Positions 26,617-34,848 of a DNA stretch of 64,000 bases are shown piece after piece. The number at the start of each line of letters is the position of its first letter. Position 1 is the first letter of the stretch. This stretch comes from Phreatobacter sp. Its GTDB lineage: Bacteria; Pseudomonadota; Alphaproteobacteria; Rhizobiales; Phreatobacteraceae. Position numbers and translations under genes: made by a program. The stretch covers positions 186,001 to 250,000 of the forward strand of contig NZ_JAEULY010000002.1 in assembly GCF_016793595.1 (NCBI RefSeq), given 5' to 3'. The notes under the pieces are model-generated. The model made no database searches. It was not told the DNA's origin and was given only the letters and a program-made list of their open reading frames with translations.

Positions 26617-27441
26617 TCAGTGCGGATCGAAGCGCCTGACGGTCTCGGCGAAGAATGCCTCGCACATGGCTTGTTGCTCGTGCCGCTGATTCCGGCCACG
26701 CCTTGCCGCATTGGCTCGCGCCCATTCCAGCTCTCGATCGATGAAGGCGGCAAGCGGCTGCGGCATTGGACCGGTACCGAGTTCGCGTGTTGCGGCCTTG
26801 CGCGCCAGAAGATCGGCGACGATGGCTACCGTTTCTGCCGGCAGGTCGCACTCCGCCATCAAGGTCGGAAAATGCATCGGAGCAACGGCCGCCTCGGGGC
26901 GCCGCGCAAGCCAGCGGATCGCTGCCGCTGGTCGCAGCATATAGAAGAGCTTCTTCAGTGGCACCGCTGCCGGATCAGAAAGGTGCCTTCCCCGGAACGC
27001 CTCGCCCAGATGCAAGTAATGACGCAGGACGAGATCGCGGTCGGTGACGGCGCGGGCAAGTGCGAGGAATGACTCATGAAATGCCGTATCGCCCCGATAG
27101 ATGAGAGGCGAGGTCAGCCACTCGATGATGACGGCATTGCCCTTCATCAGGAGCTTTAGCGCCTTCGCGAGATCCCATCCGTTGACGTCCAGTTCATCGA
27201 CGAGCGGCAGCTCGATGACATCCCGTCGCGGCCACGGTGTCAGATAGTCGGCGAGCGGGCGGATATAGACGAACCGGCAATCAAAATCGCTGTCCGGCGA
27301 GGGAAAGCCCCAGGCGCGGCTGCCGCTCTCCACGGCAAGACCGATCGTCACGCCGTGTGTGTGCGTGATGCCATCAATGGCTGCATCGATCTTTGCGACC
27401 ATATCAGCATCCATGGAGCGGGGAATGCTCCGCAAGCTCAT
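26617..27441 (-). CDS. Predicted nucleotidyltransferase (RlaP/COG3541-like)
   Basis: The 274-residue protein starts at ATG 27441 behind GAGGAG. Residues about 38-60 hold the polymerase-beta-type nucleotidyltransferase motif ESGSRAWGFPSPDSDFDCRF, with the GS loop and a D-x-D pair of metal-binding acids. The motif GNAVIIEWLTSPLIY, the FYMLRPAAAIRWL helix and the rest match the RlaP-type family (PF10127). Relatives are found near RNA ligases or in mobile regions; no ligase is here. The target is unknown. It lies between the tRNA-proximal remnant and the badR-like regulator. Confidence 0.82.
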   Translation of the reverse strand: MSLRSIPRSMDADMVAKIDAAIDGITHTHGVTIGLAVESGSRAWGFPSPDSDFDCRFVYIRPLADYLTPWPRRDVIELPLVDELDVNGWDLAKALKLLMKGNAVIIEWLTSPLIYRGDTAFHESFLALARAVTDRDLVLRHYLHLGEAFRGRHLSDPAAVPLKKLFYMLRPAAAIRWLARRPEAAVAPMHFPTLMAECDLPAETVAIVADLLARKAATRELGTGPMPQPLAAFIDRELEWARANAARRGRNQRHEQQAMCEAFFAETVRRFDPH

Positions 27442-27529
27442 CGCATTCTCCTCGCCTCTCCTTCTGCCCGACCGGTTTCGCTTCTCGGCGCTTGCTGAGG
27501 GCGGCCGCCCGCTTCGAGAAAACGGCCGC

Positions 27530-28048
27530 TCAGTCCTCGTCGGGCTGGGCGGCCGTGTCGTCTTCGCCGCCGCTCAGTGAACCGAGCCCGTCCTTCAGCC
27601 GGTCGAGCAGGCGGTAGAGCATGAGCTGTTCCTCGTCGCGGAAATCCGCGAGGGCAGCCTCGTAGAAATCGCCGATCGCGACCAGCATGTCGTTCCAGAC
27701 GCCCGTCCCCTTGACGGTCAGCCGGCTGCGCCGCGCGCGGCCGTCGGCGGCGTCCTTGATCTTCTCGATCCAGCCGCGAGCTTCGAGGCGGTCCAGCACC
27801 GCCGCAAGGTTCTGGCGGCTGACCATCAGGAAGGCGATCAGTTCCTTGACGCTCATTCCGTCCTTGCGCACGCGAGGCCGCGCGAGAGCGCCGAGCACTG
27901 CCCATTGCTGCGTCGTGCTGCCGAAGCCCGACACGGCGCGCGTGCCGTTCTTATGCATGAGGTTCGAGCTCTGATAGAGCCGGAAGAACAGGCGATTGGC
28001 GACGTCGAACCGCGCGAGATCCGCGACGGGCGCTGGCTTCTGTCTCAC
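27530..28048 (-). CDS. badR: MarR family regulator, BadR-like
   Basis: The 172-residue protein is started here at GTG 28048 with GAGGATC upstream; an ATG at 28123 in frame would overlap the operator. The winged helix-turn-helix is at about residues 50-115 (GMSVKELIAFLMVSRQNLAAVLDRLEARGWIE), with a DGRARRSRLTVKG wing. It is divergent from a badH-like gene and the 90-bp gap contains a palindrome. In Rhodopseudomonas palustris the MarR-type repressor BadR controls cyclohexanecarboxylate genes including badHI; the same arrangement here is the reason for the name, which is an inference. Confidence 0.85.
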   Translation of the reverse strand: MRQKPAPVADLARFDVANRLFFRLYQSSNLMHKNGTRAVSGFGSTTQQWAVLGALARPRVRKDGMSVKELIAFLMVSRQNLAAVLDRLEARGWIEKIKDAADGRARRSRLTVKGTGVWNDMLVAIGDFYEAALADFRDEEQLMLYRLLDRLKDGLGSLSGGEDDTAAQPDED

Positions 28049-28069
28049 GGCCGATCCTCGAAAATATAA

Positions 28070-28079
28070 CAATGCATTG
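28070..28079. promoter_or_regulatory. Palindromic operator between badR and badH
   Basis: CAATGCATTG is a perfect 10-bp palindrome. It extends outward as ATA-n-CAATGCATTG-n-TAT. It sits 22 bp before the badR start and 60 bp before badH, in the shared promoter region, as expected for a MarR-type repressor site. Confidence 0.6.
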
Positions 28080-28138
28080 CTATTTATGATCCGCAGGCTA
28101 TTGTCGAAATGCCATCGAGGCAACCGGAGCCTTCAGAC

Positions 28139-28906
28139 ATGACACAGTTTGACGGAAGAATGGCGATCGTAACCGGCGGCGCTGGCGGCATCGGCTCCGC
28201 GACCTGCCGGCGCATGGCCGCGCGCGGCGCGGCGGTGGCAGTATTCGACCGCGACGGCAAGGCCGCCGAAACGGTGGCGGCGGAGATCGCCGTCGAGGGG
28301 GGCAAGGCGCAGGCCTTTCATTGCGACATCACCGACCGGGCGGGTGTCGACTGGGCGGTGGCGGCCGCCGAGGCGGCGCTCGGCCCGGCGGCGATCCTCG
28401 TCAACAATGCTGGCTTCGACATCTTCAAGCTCTTCCTGAAAACCTCGCCAGCAGAGTGGGAGAAGCTGATCGCCGTCAACCTCGTCGGCGCGCTGCACAT
28501 GCACCATGCCGTGCTCCCCGGTATGGCCGACCGCAAGTACGGGCGGGTCGTCAACGTCGCATCCGACGCGGCGCGGGTCGGCTCGACGGGGGAGGCTGTT
28601 TATGCGGCCTGCAAGTCGGCGCTGCTGGGGCTGACCAAAACGCTTGCGCGCGAGCACGCGCGCGACAACATCACGCTCAATGTCGTCTGCCCCGGCCCGA
28701 CCGACACGGCCCTGTTCGAGGAGTTCCGGAAAGGTGCCTCGAACCCCGACAAGCTGATGGAAGCGTTCCGCCGCTCAATCCCGCTCGGCCGCATCGGCGC
28801 GCCCGACGACCTGCCGGGCGCCATCTGCTTCTTTGCCAGCGACGACGCCGCCTATGTCACCGGCCAGGTGATCAGCGTCTCCGGCGGCCTGTCGATGGCC
28901 GGCTGA
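28139..28906 (+). CDS. badH: 2-hydroxycyclohexanecarboxyl-CoA dehydrogenase (BadH-like SDR)
   Basis: Short-chain dehydrogenase, predicted to oxidise 2-hydroxycyclohexanecarboxyl-CoA to the 2-keto compound with NAD. The 255-residue protein starts at ATG 28139 behind CCGGAGCC. It carries the Rossmann motif GGAGGIG (13-19), NNAG (89-92), and the catalytic S142, Y155, K159. The call as BadH, rather than a generic reductase, rests on its position next to a badI-like gene and a BadR-like regulator and on the FDRDG/CDITD pattern. The aliA, aliB and badK steps are not in this window. Confidence 0.85.
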   Translation: MTQFDGRMAIVTGGAGGIGSATCRRMAARGAAVAVFDRDGKAAETVAAEIAVEGGKAQAFHCDITDRAGVDWAVAAAEAALGPAAILVNNAGFDIFKLFLKTSPAEWEKLIAVNLVGALHMHHAVLPGMADRKYGRVVNVASDAARVGSTGEAVYAACKSALLGLTKTLAREHARDNITLNVVCPGPTDTALFEEFRKGASNPDKLMEAFRRSIPLGRIGAPDDLPGAICFFASDDAAYVTGQVISVSGGLSMAG

Positions 28907-28933
28907 GATTTCAACGACAAGGGGACGAACGCC

Positions 28934-29722
28934 ATGACCAAGGGCACCTACGAGGACATCCTCTTTGAGGAGCGCGCCGACGGCGTCGCCTTCATCACCA
29001 TCAACCGCCCCGACCGCTACAACGCCTTTCGTGGCCAGACGGTGGAAGAACTGATCGATGCTTTCCAGCGCGCCGGCTGGAACCGCGATATCGGCGTCAT
29101 CGTGCTCGGTGGGGCTGGCGACAAGGCCTTCTGCACCGGCGGCGACCAGGGTGCCCATGACGGCCAGTATGATGGGCGTGGCACGATCGGCCTGCCGATC
29201 GAGGAGTTGCAGACATTGATCCGCGACGTGCCGAAGCCGGTCATCGCCCGCATCCAGGGTTTCGCCATCGGCGGCGGCAACGTCCTCGCGACCATCTGCG
29301 ATCTCACCATCGCATCGGAACGCGCCCAGTTCGGCCAGGTCGGCCCTAAGGTCGGCTCGGTCGATCCGGGCTTCGGCACGGCCTATCTCGCCCGCGTCGT
29401 CGGCGAGAAGAAGGCGCGCGAGATCTGGTATCTTTGCCGCCGCTATACCGCTGCGGAGGCCGAGCGCATGGGCCTCGTCAATTGCGTGGTGCCACACGGC
29501 GAACTCGACGCCGAGGTCGACCGCTGGTGCGCCGAGCTGATGGAAAAGAGCCCGACCGCCATCTCCATCGCGAAGCGCTCGTTCAACGCGGATACCGAGA
29601 GCATTCGTGGCATTGGCTCGCTCGGCATGCAGGCGCTGAGCCTCTACTACGACACCGAGGAATCGAAAGAAGGCGGCCGCGCCTTCCGCGAGAAGCGCAA
29701 GCCGAATTTCCGGAAACGATAG
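28934..29722 (+). CDS. badI: 2-ketocyclohexanecarboxyl-CoA hydrolase (BadI-like)
   Basis: Crotonase-fold enzyme of 262 residues, predicted to open the ring of 2-ketocyclohexanecarboxyl-CoA to pimelyl-CoA. Start ATG 28934 follows AAGGGGACG. It has the crotonase start ILFEERADGVAFITINRP, the oxyanion loop residues in CTGGDQGAHDG and FAIGGGNVLATICDLTIAS, and a KVGSVDPGFGTAYLARVVGE segment characteristic of the BadI/MenB branch. It closely resembles naphthoate-synthase-like proteins, but the neighbour badH favours the BadI role. It lies 27 bp after badH in one operon. Confidence 0.87.
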   Translation: MTKGTYEDILFEERADGVAFITINRPDRYNAFRGQTVEELIDAFQRAGWNRDIGVIVLGGAGDKAFCTGGDQGAHDGQYDGRGTIGLPIEELQTLIRDVPKPVIARIQGFAIGGGNVLATICDLTIASERAQFGQVGPKVGSVDPGFGTAYLARVVGEKKAREIWYLCRRYTAAEAERMGLVNCVVPHGELDAEVDRWCAELMEKSPTAISIAKRSFNADTESIRGIGSLGMQALSLYYDTEESKEGGRAFREKRKPNFRKR

Positions 29723-30225
29723 GAGGGGCCTCCGGCGATATCGCGGCTGCCGGCAGGTCTGGCGGTGGCCGCAGGGCCTTGCCCCGCATGGCGTCGAGGG
29801 GGCTGGCGGGTCCGCCCATCGCGTGTACCGGCTCGCCGATCGCCCAGGCCGCAGGAGGTTCGCGACAGAGAGCCGTTCTGAGGTCGCCTCCGTCCGCGTT
29901 GCGCCGCCGCTCATCATCATCCGCGGGTCGCCGCGGATGGACAGGCATCTTTGGGACTGCTGCCGGAGCGCCCGCACCGCGCGATCGGCGCAATCACGCT
30001 GTTCCATGAACATCACAAGTTGAAGGGGCGTGCCGACATGTTCTGCCGGTCCTTCGTTCTCAGCGTGTGAAACTCCCAGCCAGCTATTGTGCAGCAACCC
30101 GAGCTTCAGTACGGATGAATTCGAACTCGCCGTGGCGGGCATCTGCGGATTCATGACCAACGCCCGTGCCAAGGGTGGTGTGCATCAAGTCGCCGGCTCC
30201 CGATAACAATGGCAATGGAGGGAGC
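29723..30225. other. Gap between badI and the TRAP genes
   Basis: The 503 bp hold no gene, hairpin or promoter I can support. Open frames on both strands lack homologous-looking sequence. GGAGGGAGC at the end is the ribosome site of the next gene. Confidence 0.5.
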
Positions 30226-30834
30226 ATGCGTGGGCTTCTGGCAATCAGCCGCCTTATCGATGCCGTGAACGCGTTCATCGGCCGATCGGCGAGCTGGCTC
30301 ATACTCGTGGCCGTGCTCATCTCGGCTGGCAACGCCCTGGTCCGGAAGGTCTTCAATTCCTCCTCCAACGCCTGGCTGGAGGCGCAGTGGTATCTGTTTG
30401 GCGCGGTTTTCCTGCTCTGCGCGGCCTGGACGCTACTCTCCAACGAACATATCCGCATCGACGTCGTGAACAGCCTGCTCCCGAGAAGGGTGCGGAACTG
30501 GATCGAGGTGGTCGGGCACTCGCTCTTCCTCATTCCGCTGTGCGTGCTGATCCTGATCGACTCCTGGCCGTTCTTCCTCAGGTCCTATCTTCAGAACGAA
30601 CAGTCGATGAATGCCGGCGGCCTTACCGTTTGGCCGGCGAAGGCGCTCGTGGTCATCGGATTTGCCCTTCTGCTCCTCCAGGGCATCAGCGAGCTGATCA
30701 AGCGTATCGCCATCATGCGCGGCCAGCTGGAGGACGTTCAGGGCGGCGGACATCATGAAATGGCCGAGGCGGAGGCAGCGCGACTCCTGGAAGCTGCCAA
30801 GTCCGAAGGCCTTCTAGACACGGCCAAAAAGTAG
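30226..30834 (+). CDS. TRAP transporter small permease (DctQ)
   Basis: Small membrane subunit of a tripartite organic-acid transporter. The 202-residue protein starts at ATG 30226 behind GGAGGGAG. Four helices are visible, from about residues 16-42 (SASWLILVAVLISAGNALV), 52-75, 95-118 and 140-160. The DctQ-type AWLEAQWYLFGAVFLLCAAW motif and EHIRIDVV are present. A charged helical tail follows. The large permease gene starts 18 bp after the stop, so the two form an operon. No binding protein gene is adjacent; the one at 439-1560 is of a matching subgroup. Confidence 0.92.
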   Translation: MRGLLAISRLIDAVNAFIGRSASWLILVAVLISAGNALVRKVFNSSSNAWLEAQWYLFGAVFLLCAAWTLLSNEHIRIDVVNSLLPRRVRNWIEVVGHSLFLIPLCVLILIDSWPFFLRSYLQNEQSMNAGGLTVWPAKALVVIGFALLLLQGISELIKRIAIMRGQLEDVQGGGHHEMAEAEAARLLEAAKSEGLLDTAKK

Positions 30835-30852
30835 AGCGTGGGGAGAGAGCTC

Positions 30853-32820
30853 GTGTCCATCCGACTTCTTACGTCAGGCGCCGTGGCCGCCGCGCTCGCC
30901 GCGGTTCTCCTGGTTGCCGCGATCGAACCCGCTCTGGCCGCCGAAGGATCCGGCATCGGCGGGTTTCTCCGCTCGAACCTTGCGCCGGTGATGTTCATCG
31001 CGCTGGTCGGCTTTCTGCTGCTTGGATATCCGGTCGCTTTCGCGTTGGCCGCCAACGGCCTCTTCTTCGCCGTCGTTGGCATCGAATTGGGCCTGTTCCA
31101 GCCCAATTTCCTTCAGGCATTGCCGGAGCGCATCTACGGCACGATGAACAACGACACTCTTCTGGCGATTCCCTTCTTCACGTTCATGGGGCTCATCCTC
31201 GAACGCTCGGGAATGGCGGAGGATCTCCTCGACACGATTGGACAGCTGTTCGGATCCATCCGCGGCGGCCTGGCCTATGCTGTGATCTTCGTCGGCGCGC
31301 TCCTCGCGGCCACGACGGGCGTCGTCGCCGCGAGCGTCATTTCGATGGGTCTGATCTCGCTGCCGATCATGCTGCGGTACGGCTACGACAGGCGCCTTGC
31401 CACCGGCGTCATCGCTGCATCAGGGACGCTGGCGCAGATCATCCCGCCCTCGCTCGTCCTCATCGTCATGGCCGACCAGCTCGGCCGCTCCGTCGGTGAC
31501 ATGTACGAGGGCGCTTTCGTGCCAGGACTGGTGCTGTCCTGCCTTTATGCCGGCTACGTCTTCCTTGTATCGATCTTTCAGCCGAGCTTCGCCCCGGGCC
31601 TGCCGCGCGAGGCGCTCCTGTACATGCAGGACGACGGCAAGCGCGGCACCTGGAAGCTGGGCGTGCTTGCGCTCTATTCGGCCGTCGCGGCCTACGCGCT
31701 GATGCAGCAGACCAGCGTTCGCGGCGGTGCGGACTTCGTCATTCTGACGATGTCGATCACAGTGCTGATCGCGTTCATCGCGGTCGTTTCCAACTATTAT
31801 CTGGGCGCCCGACGCCTGCCCGTCACGATTGCCGCGACGGCTCTGCTCGGTGTGGCCTACTACTTCCTTCGCCAGTCCGGCTACACCAACCTGTCGCTTC
31901 TGGCGGAAGCCATCGCGTTCGGCTTCGTCTACGCCATCGTCATCGGGCTCGTCGAGCGCTTTGGCGGCTTCAAGCTCATCTCGCCGATCGCCGAACAGGT
32001 GACCTTCGTCATGGTTCCGCCGCTCGGCCTGATCTTTCTCGTGCTGGGCACCATCTTCATCGGCGTGGCGACGCCGACCGAAGGCGGAGCGATGGGCGCG
32101 GCCGGCGCCATGCTGCTGGCGATCATGAAGCGGCGGCTGACCTTCGACCTGCTCCGGCAGGCGGGCGAGTCCACGGCCAAGCTGTCGGCCTTCGTGCTGT
32201 TCATCCTGGTTGGTGCGCGCGTGTTCTCCCTGACCTTCTACGGGGTCAACGGCCATATCTGGGTGGAGCATCTCCTGGTGTCGCTACCGGGCGGTCAGAC
32301 CGGGTTCCTGATCGTCGTCAACGTCATGGTGTTTCTGCTCGCCTTCTTCCTGGACTTCTTCGAGCTGGCTTTCATCGTGGTGCCGCTGCTGGGACCGGCT
32401 GCGGAAAAGCTCGGGATCGATCTCATCTGGTTCGGCGTGATCCTCGCGGTGAACATGCAGACGAGCTTCATGCACCCGCCATTCGGCTTTGCCCTGTTCT
32501 TCCTGCGCTCGGTTGCGCCGAAGGATCCCTATACCGACAAGGTAACAGGCAAGCGCATGGAGCCGGTCACCACCATGCAGATCTACTGGGGCTCCGTGCC
32601 GTTCGTGGTCATCCAGTGCATCATGGTCGGCCTGGTGATCATGTTCCCGCAGATGGTCATGCATTACAAAGCCACCGGGCCTCAGGTCGATCCAAGCAAG
32701 GTGGAGATTCGCATCGACGTGCCCAGCCTGGGCGGTCTGCCCGGCTTCGACACGCCCGCGGTGCCGGGAGGGCTTCCGGGTCTGTCCGCGCCGCCCACGA
32801 TACCGCCGCCGGGCAACTGA
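30853..32820 (+). CDS. TRAP transporter large permease (DctM), extended form
   Basis: The large permease of the sodium-driven organic-acid TRAP transporter. It has 655 residues, against about 430 for typical DctM, as in the mannitol/chloroaromatic (FcbT3) branch. The start chosen is GTG 30853 behind GGGAGAGAG. An N-terminal signal-like helix is followed by DctM motifs: NDTLLAIPFFTFMGLILERSG, GVVAASVISMGLI and QIIPPSLVLIVMADQLG. An extra stretch of helices lies at about residues 270-390, before the second DctM half (ATPTEGGAMGAAGAM, DFFELAFIVVPLLGP, MQTSFMHPPFGFALF). A Pro/Gly-rich C-terminal tail is unusual. Confidence 0.92.
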   Translation: MSIRLLTSGAVAAALAAVLLVAAIEPALAAEGSGIGGFLRSNLAPVMFIALVGFLLLGYPVAFALAANGLFFAVVGIELGLFQPNFLQALPERIYGTMNNDTLLAIPFFTFMGLILERSGMAEDLLDTIGQLFGSIRGGLAYAVIFVGALLAATTGVVAASVISMGLISLPIMLRYGYDRRLATGVIAASGTLAQIIPPSLVLIVMADQLGRSVGDMYEGAFVPGLVLSCLYAGYVFLVSIFQPSFAPGLPREALLYMQDDGKRGTWKLGVLALYSAVAAYALMQQTSVRGGADFVILTMSITVLIAFIAVVSNYYLGARRLPVTIAATALLGVAYYFLRQSGYTNLSLLAEAIAFGFVYAIVIGLVERFGGFKLISPIAEQVTFVMVPPLGLIFLVLGTIFIGVATPTEGGAMGAAGAMLLAIMKRRLTFDLLRQAGESTAKLSAFVLFILVGARVFSLTFYGVNGHIWVEHLLVSLPGGQTGFLIVVNVMVFLLAFFLDFFELAFIVVPLLGPAAEKLGIDLIWFGVILAVNMQTSFMHPPFGFALFFLRSVAPKDPYTDKVTGKRMEPVTTMQIYWGSVPFVVIQCIMVGLVIMFPQMVMHYKATGPQVDPSKVEIRIDVPSLGGLPGFDTPAVPGGLPGLSAPPTIPPPGN

Positions 32821-32873
32821 CCGTGTTGCCCGCGTAGTCAATCCTGGCGCTCGTGCAGTTCGGGGGGCATGGC

Positions 32874-34322
32874 ATGAGGCACGGATCGAGGGTGGCGGCC
32901 GCCACCGTCCTCGCAATGGCGGGCCTTGCCGCCCTTGCCGAACCCGCTCATGCCGCGGCGGCGCTCGACGGGCGCGCCATGGGGCTCGTCTGGTGCCTGC
33001 CTTTCTGCGGCCTGCTTCTGTCGATCGCGACGGGCCCTGTCTTCTACCCCCATGTCTGGGAGCATCATTACGGCAAGATCGCCGCGCTCTGGGCCGCGCT
33101 GGTGGTTGTGCCCATGCTCGCCCTGTTCCCGTTCGAGCAGTCGGCCGGCGCTCTCACCTTCACCATGCTGGGCGAGTACCTGCCCTTCATCATCCTGATC
33201 TTCGCGCTCTACGCGATCGCCGGCGGCATCCTCATCACCGGCAACATCCACGGCGCGCCGGGCACCAATACCGCGATCCTCGCGATCGGCGCCTTGCTGG
33301 CGAGCTTCGTCGGCACCACCGGCGCGTCGATGATCATGATCCGGCCTATCATCCGGGCCAACGACGACCGGGTTCACAACGTCCACGTCGTCGTCTTCTT
33401 CATCTTCATCGTCTCGAACTGTGGCGGTGCGCTCACCCCGCTCGGCGATCCGCCGCTCTTCGTCGGCTTCCTCAAGGGCGTCGACTTCTTCTGGACCACG
33501 CGGTTCCTGTTCACCGAGACGACCATTGTCATCGGCGCGCTGCTGGCGATCTTCTTCTGTCTGGACACCGCGCTCTACCGGCGCGAGGGCCGCATCAAGC
33601 CCGACCCGACGCCGGATTCGCGCGTCGGGGTGAAGGGCCTCTCCATGCTGCTGCTGATCGCGGTCGTGGTGGCCGCGATCCTGCTGCGCGGTTCGTGGAA
33701 GCCCGGTGTGTCGGTCTCGCTCGCCGGCGTCGCCTTTCCGCTTGAGGACATCGTCTCCAACGCACTGATGCTGGCGGCCGGCCTTGCCTCGCTGAGGCTC
33801 GCCAACCCGCTCTGGCGAGCGCAGAACGGCTTCAACTGGGGGCCGGTGAAGGAGGTCGCCAAGCTCTTCGCGGCCATATTCGTGTGCATCGTGCCGGTCA
33901 TCGCCATCCTGGCAGCGGGCCGCGGCGGCGCGCTGGCCCCGCTGGTCGCGCTGGTCTCCAACGCCGACGGCACACCGAACAATGTCATGTATTTCTGGCT
34001 GACCGGTGCGCTGTCGTCCTTCCTCGACAACGCACCGACTTATCTCGTCTTCTTCGAACTGGCTGGCGGCGACGCCAAGATGTTGATGGGGCCGCTGTCC
34101 CTGACGCTGACGGCAATCTCCACCGGCGCGGTGTTCATGGGCGCCAACAGCTATATCGGCAATGCCCCGAACTTCATGGTCTACGCCATCGCCAAGGACA
34201 TGGGCGTCAGGATGCCCTCGTTCTTCGGCTATATGGCCTGGTCGATGGCGATCCTTGTGCCCATTTTCGCGGTGGTGACGCTGCTGTTCTTCACCGTTCG
34301 GGCACCGCTCGCCGGTTGGTGA
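32874..34322 (+). CDS. Sodium:proton antiporter / citrate-family transporter
   Basis: The 482-residue inner-membrane protein starts at ATG 32874. After a signal-like helix it has about 12 transmembrane segments. Motifs of the ion-transporter superfamily are visible: GTTGASMIMIRPIIRAN, SNCGGALTPLGDPPLFVGFL, and GALSSFLDNAPTYLVFFELA with a conserved aspartate in FLDNAPT. These fit the NhaD/arsenite-type antiporters. It follows the TRAP large permease by 53 bp and may be in its operon, perhaps supplying a sodium gradient for the TRAP transporter, which is inference. Substrate unproven. Confidence 0.85.
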   Translation: MRHGSRVAAATVLAMAGLAALAEPAHAAAALDGRAMGLVWCLPFCGLLLSIATGPVFYPHVWEHHYGKIAALWAALVVVPMLALFPFEQSAGALTFTMLGEYLPFIILIFALYAIAGGILITGNIHGAPGTNTAILAIGALLASFVGTTGASMIMIRPIIRANDDRVHNVHVVVFFIFIVSNCGGALTPLGDPPLFVGFLKGVDFFWTTRFLFTETTIVIGALLAIFFCLDTALYRREGRIKPDPTPDSRVGVKGLSMLLLIAVVVAAILLRGSWKPGVSVSLAGVAFPLEDIVSNALMLAAGLASLRLANPLWRAQNGFNWGPVKEVAKLFAAIFVCIVPVIAILAAGRGGALAPLVALVSNADGTPNNVMYFWLTGALSSFLDNAPTYLVFFELAGGDAKMLMGPLSLTLTAISTGAVFMGANSYIGNAPNFMVYAIAKDMGVRMPSFFGYMAWSMAILVPIFAVVTLLFFTVRAPLAGW

Positions 34323-34513
34323 GCGAGGGGCTTTGGCCTGGGGTCGAAGCGCATGCCGATGGCCAAGCCGCTGATGACGAAGAACACGTCCGCGCCGGCC
34401 GCTTTGATCACGCGGGCCTCCCCAACGATGCGGTAGCCGAGAGCCATGAGCGCTGCGACGGCCCGCCGATACTGGATGGAGGCAAGGCGACTGCTCGCCG
34501 CCGGTTCGGGCAT
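34323..34513 (-). pseudogene. N-terminal remnant of an acyltransferase 3 family gene
   Basis: One minus-strand frame reads MPEPAASSRLASIQYRRA, then AALMALGYRIV and GADVFFVISGLAIGM. This is the opening of membrane O-acyltransferases (SIQYLRAxAALMVVxxH ... AGVDxFFVISG). The catalytic His expected after ALM is replaced in GYRIV. The remaining about 300 residues are missing; the frame runs into the upstream antiporter gene on the other strand. It is thus a decayed fragment. Confidence 0.7.
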
Positions 34514-34711
34514 GCGGGCTCTCTCTGTGCCAGTTTGGCGTGGCAAGCCCTTCACTTTTTCGCCCAAGACGAGAGCCGGCCGCGCCGGGATTGAGCAGGC
34601 CGTGGCGTCGAGCGCTCCCGCAGCAGGTGTCGGGCCGTAGCCGCACCCTATCGAGGGCGGCTGCCCTTCAGGCGAATGGCGGCCATGCCGCCGGTTGCGG
34701 CATGGTTTGCT

Positions 34712-34773
34712 TTGACAGGGTGCGGGAGTCGCTTCTATCGTTGAAGCCGATACATCAATATCGTTCAGCGATA
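34712..34773 (+). promoter_or_regulatory. Promoter and three-half-site operator of the P450 gene
   Basis: TTGACA (34712-34717), 18 bp, then TATCGT (34736-34741) gives a sigma-70-type promoter. Directly downstream is CGATA-N6-TATCG-N5-CGATA (34748-34773). The same composite, with the same spacing, lies upstream of the importer operon at 38582-38607. The position near the transcription start suggests repression by the IclR-type protein encoded at 37559-38404. Confidence 0.7.
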
Positions 34774-34848
34774 CAGCCTCTTATGGGCGACGACTGGCCC
34801 CGTTCAGGCCGCCGCCGCGATCCAGCGCAGAGTTCAGGGAGACGTGGC

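Noticed and set aside
25983..27441. Integrated element with att sites at tRNA-Glu
   Set aside because: No direct repeat of the tRNA 3' end, no integrase and no phage or plasmid gene were found.
29583..30172. Frames in the gap after badI (both strands)
   Set aside because: I looked for acyl-CoA dehydrogenase or ligase remnants of the cyclohexanecarboxylate pathway and found no convincing segment.
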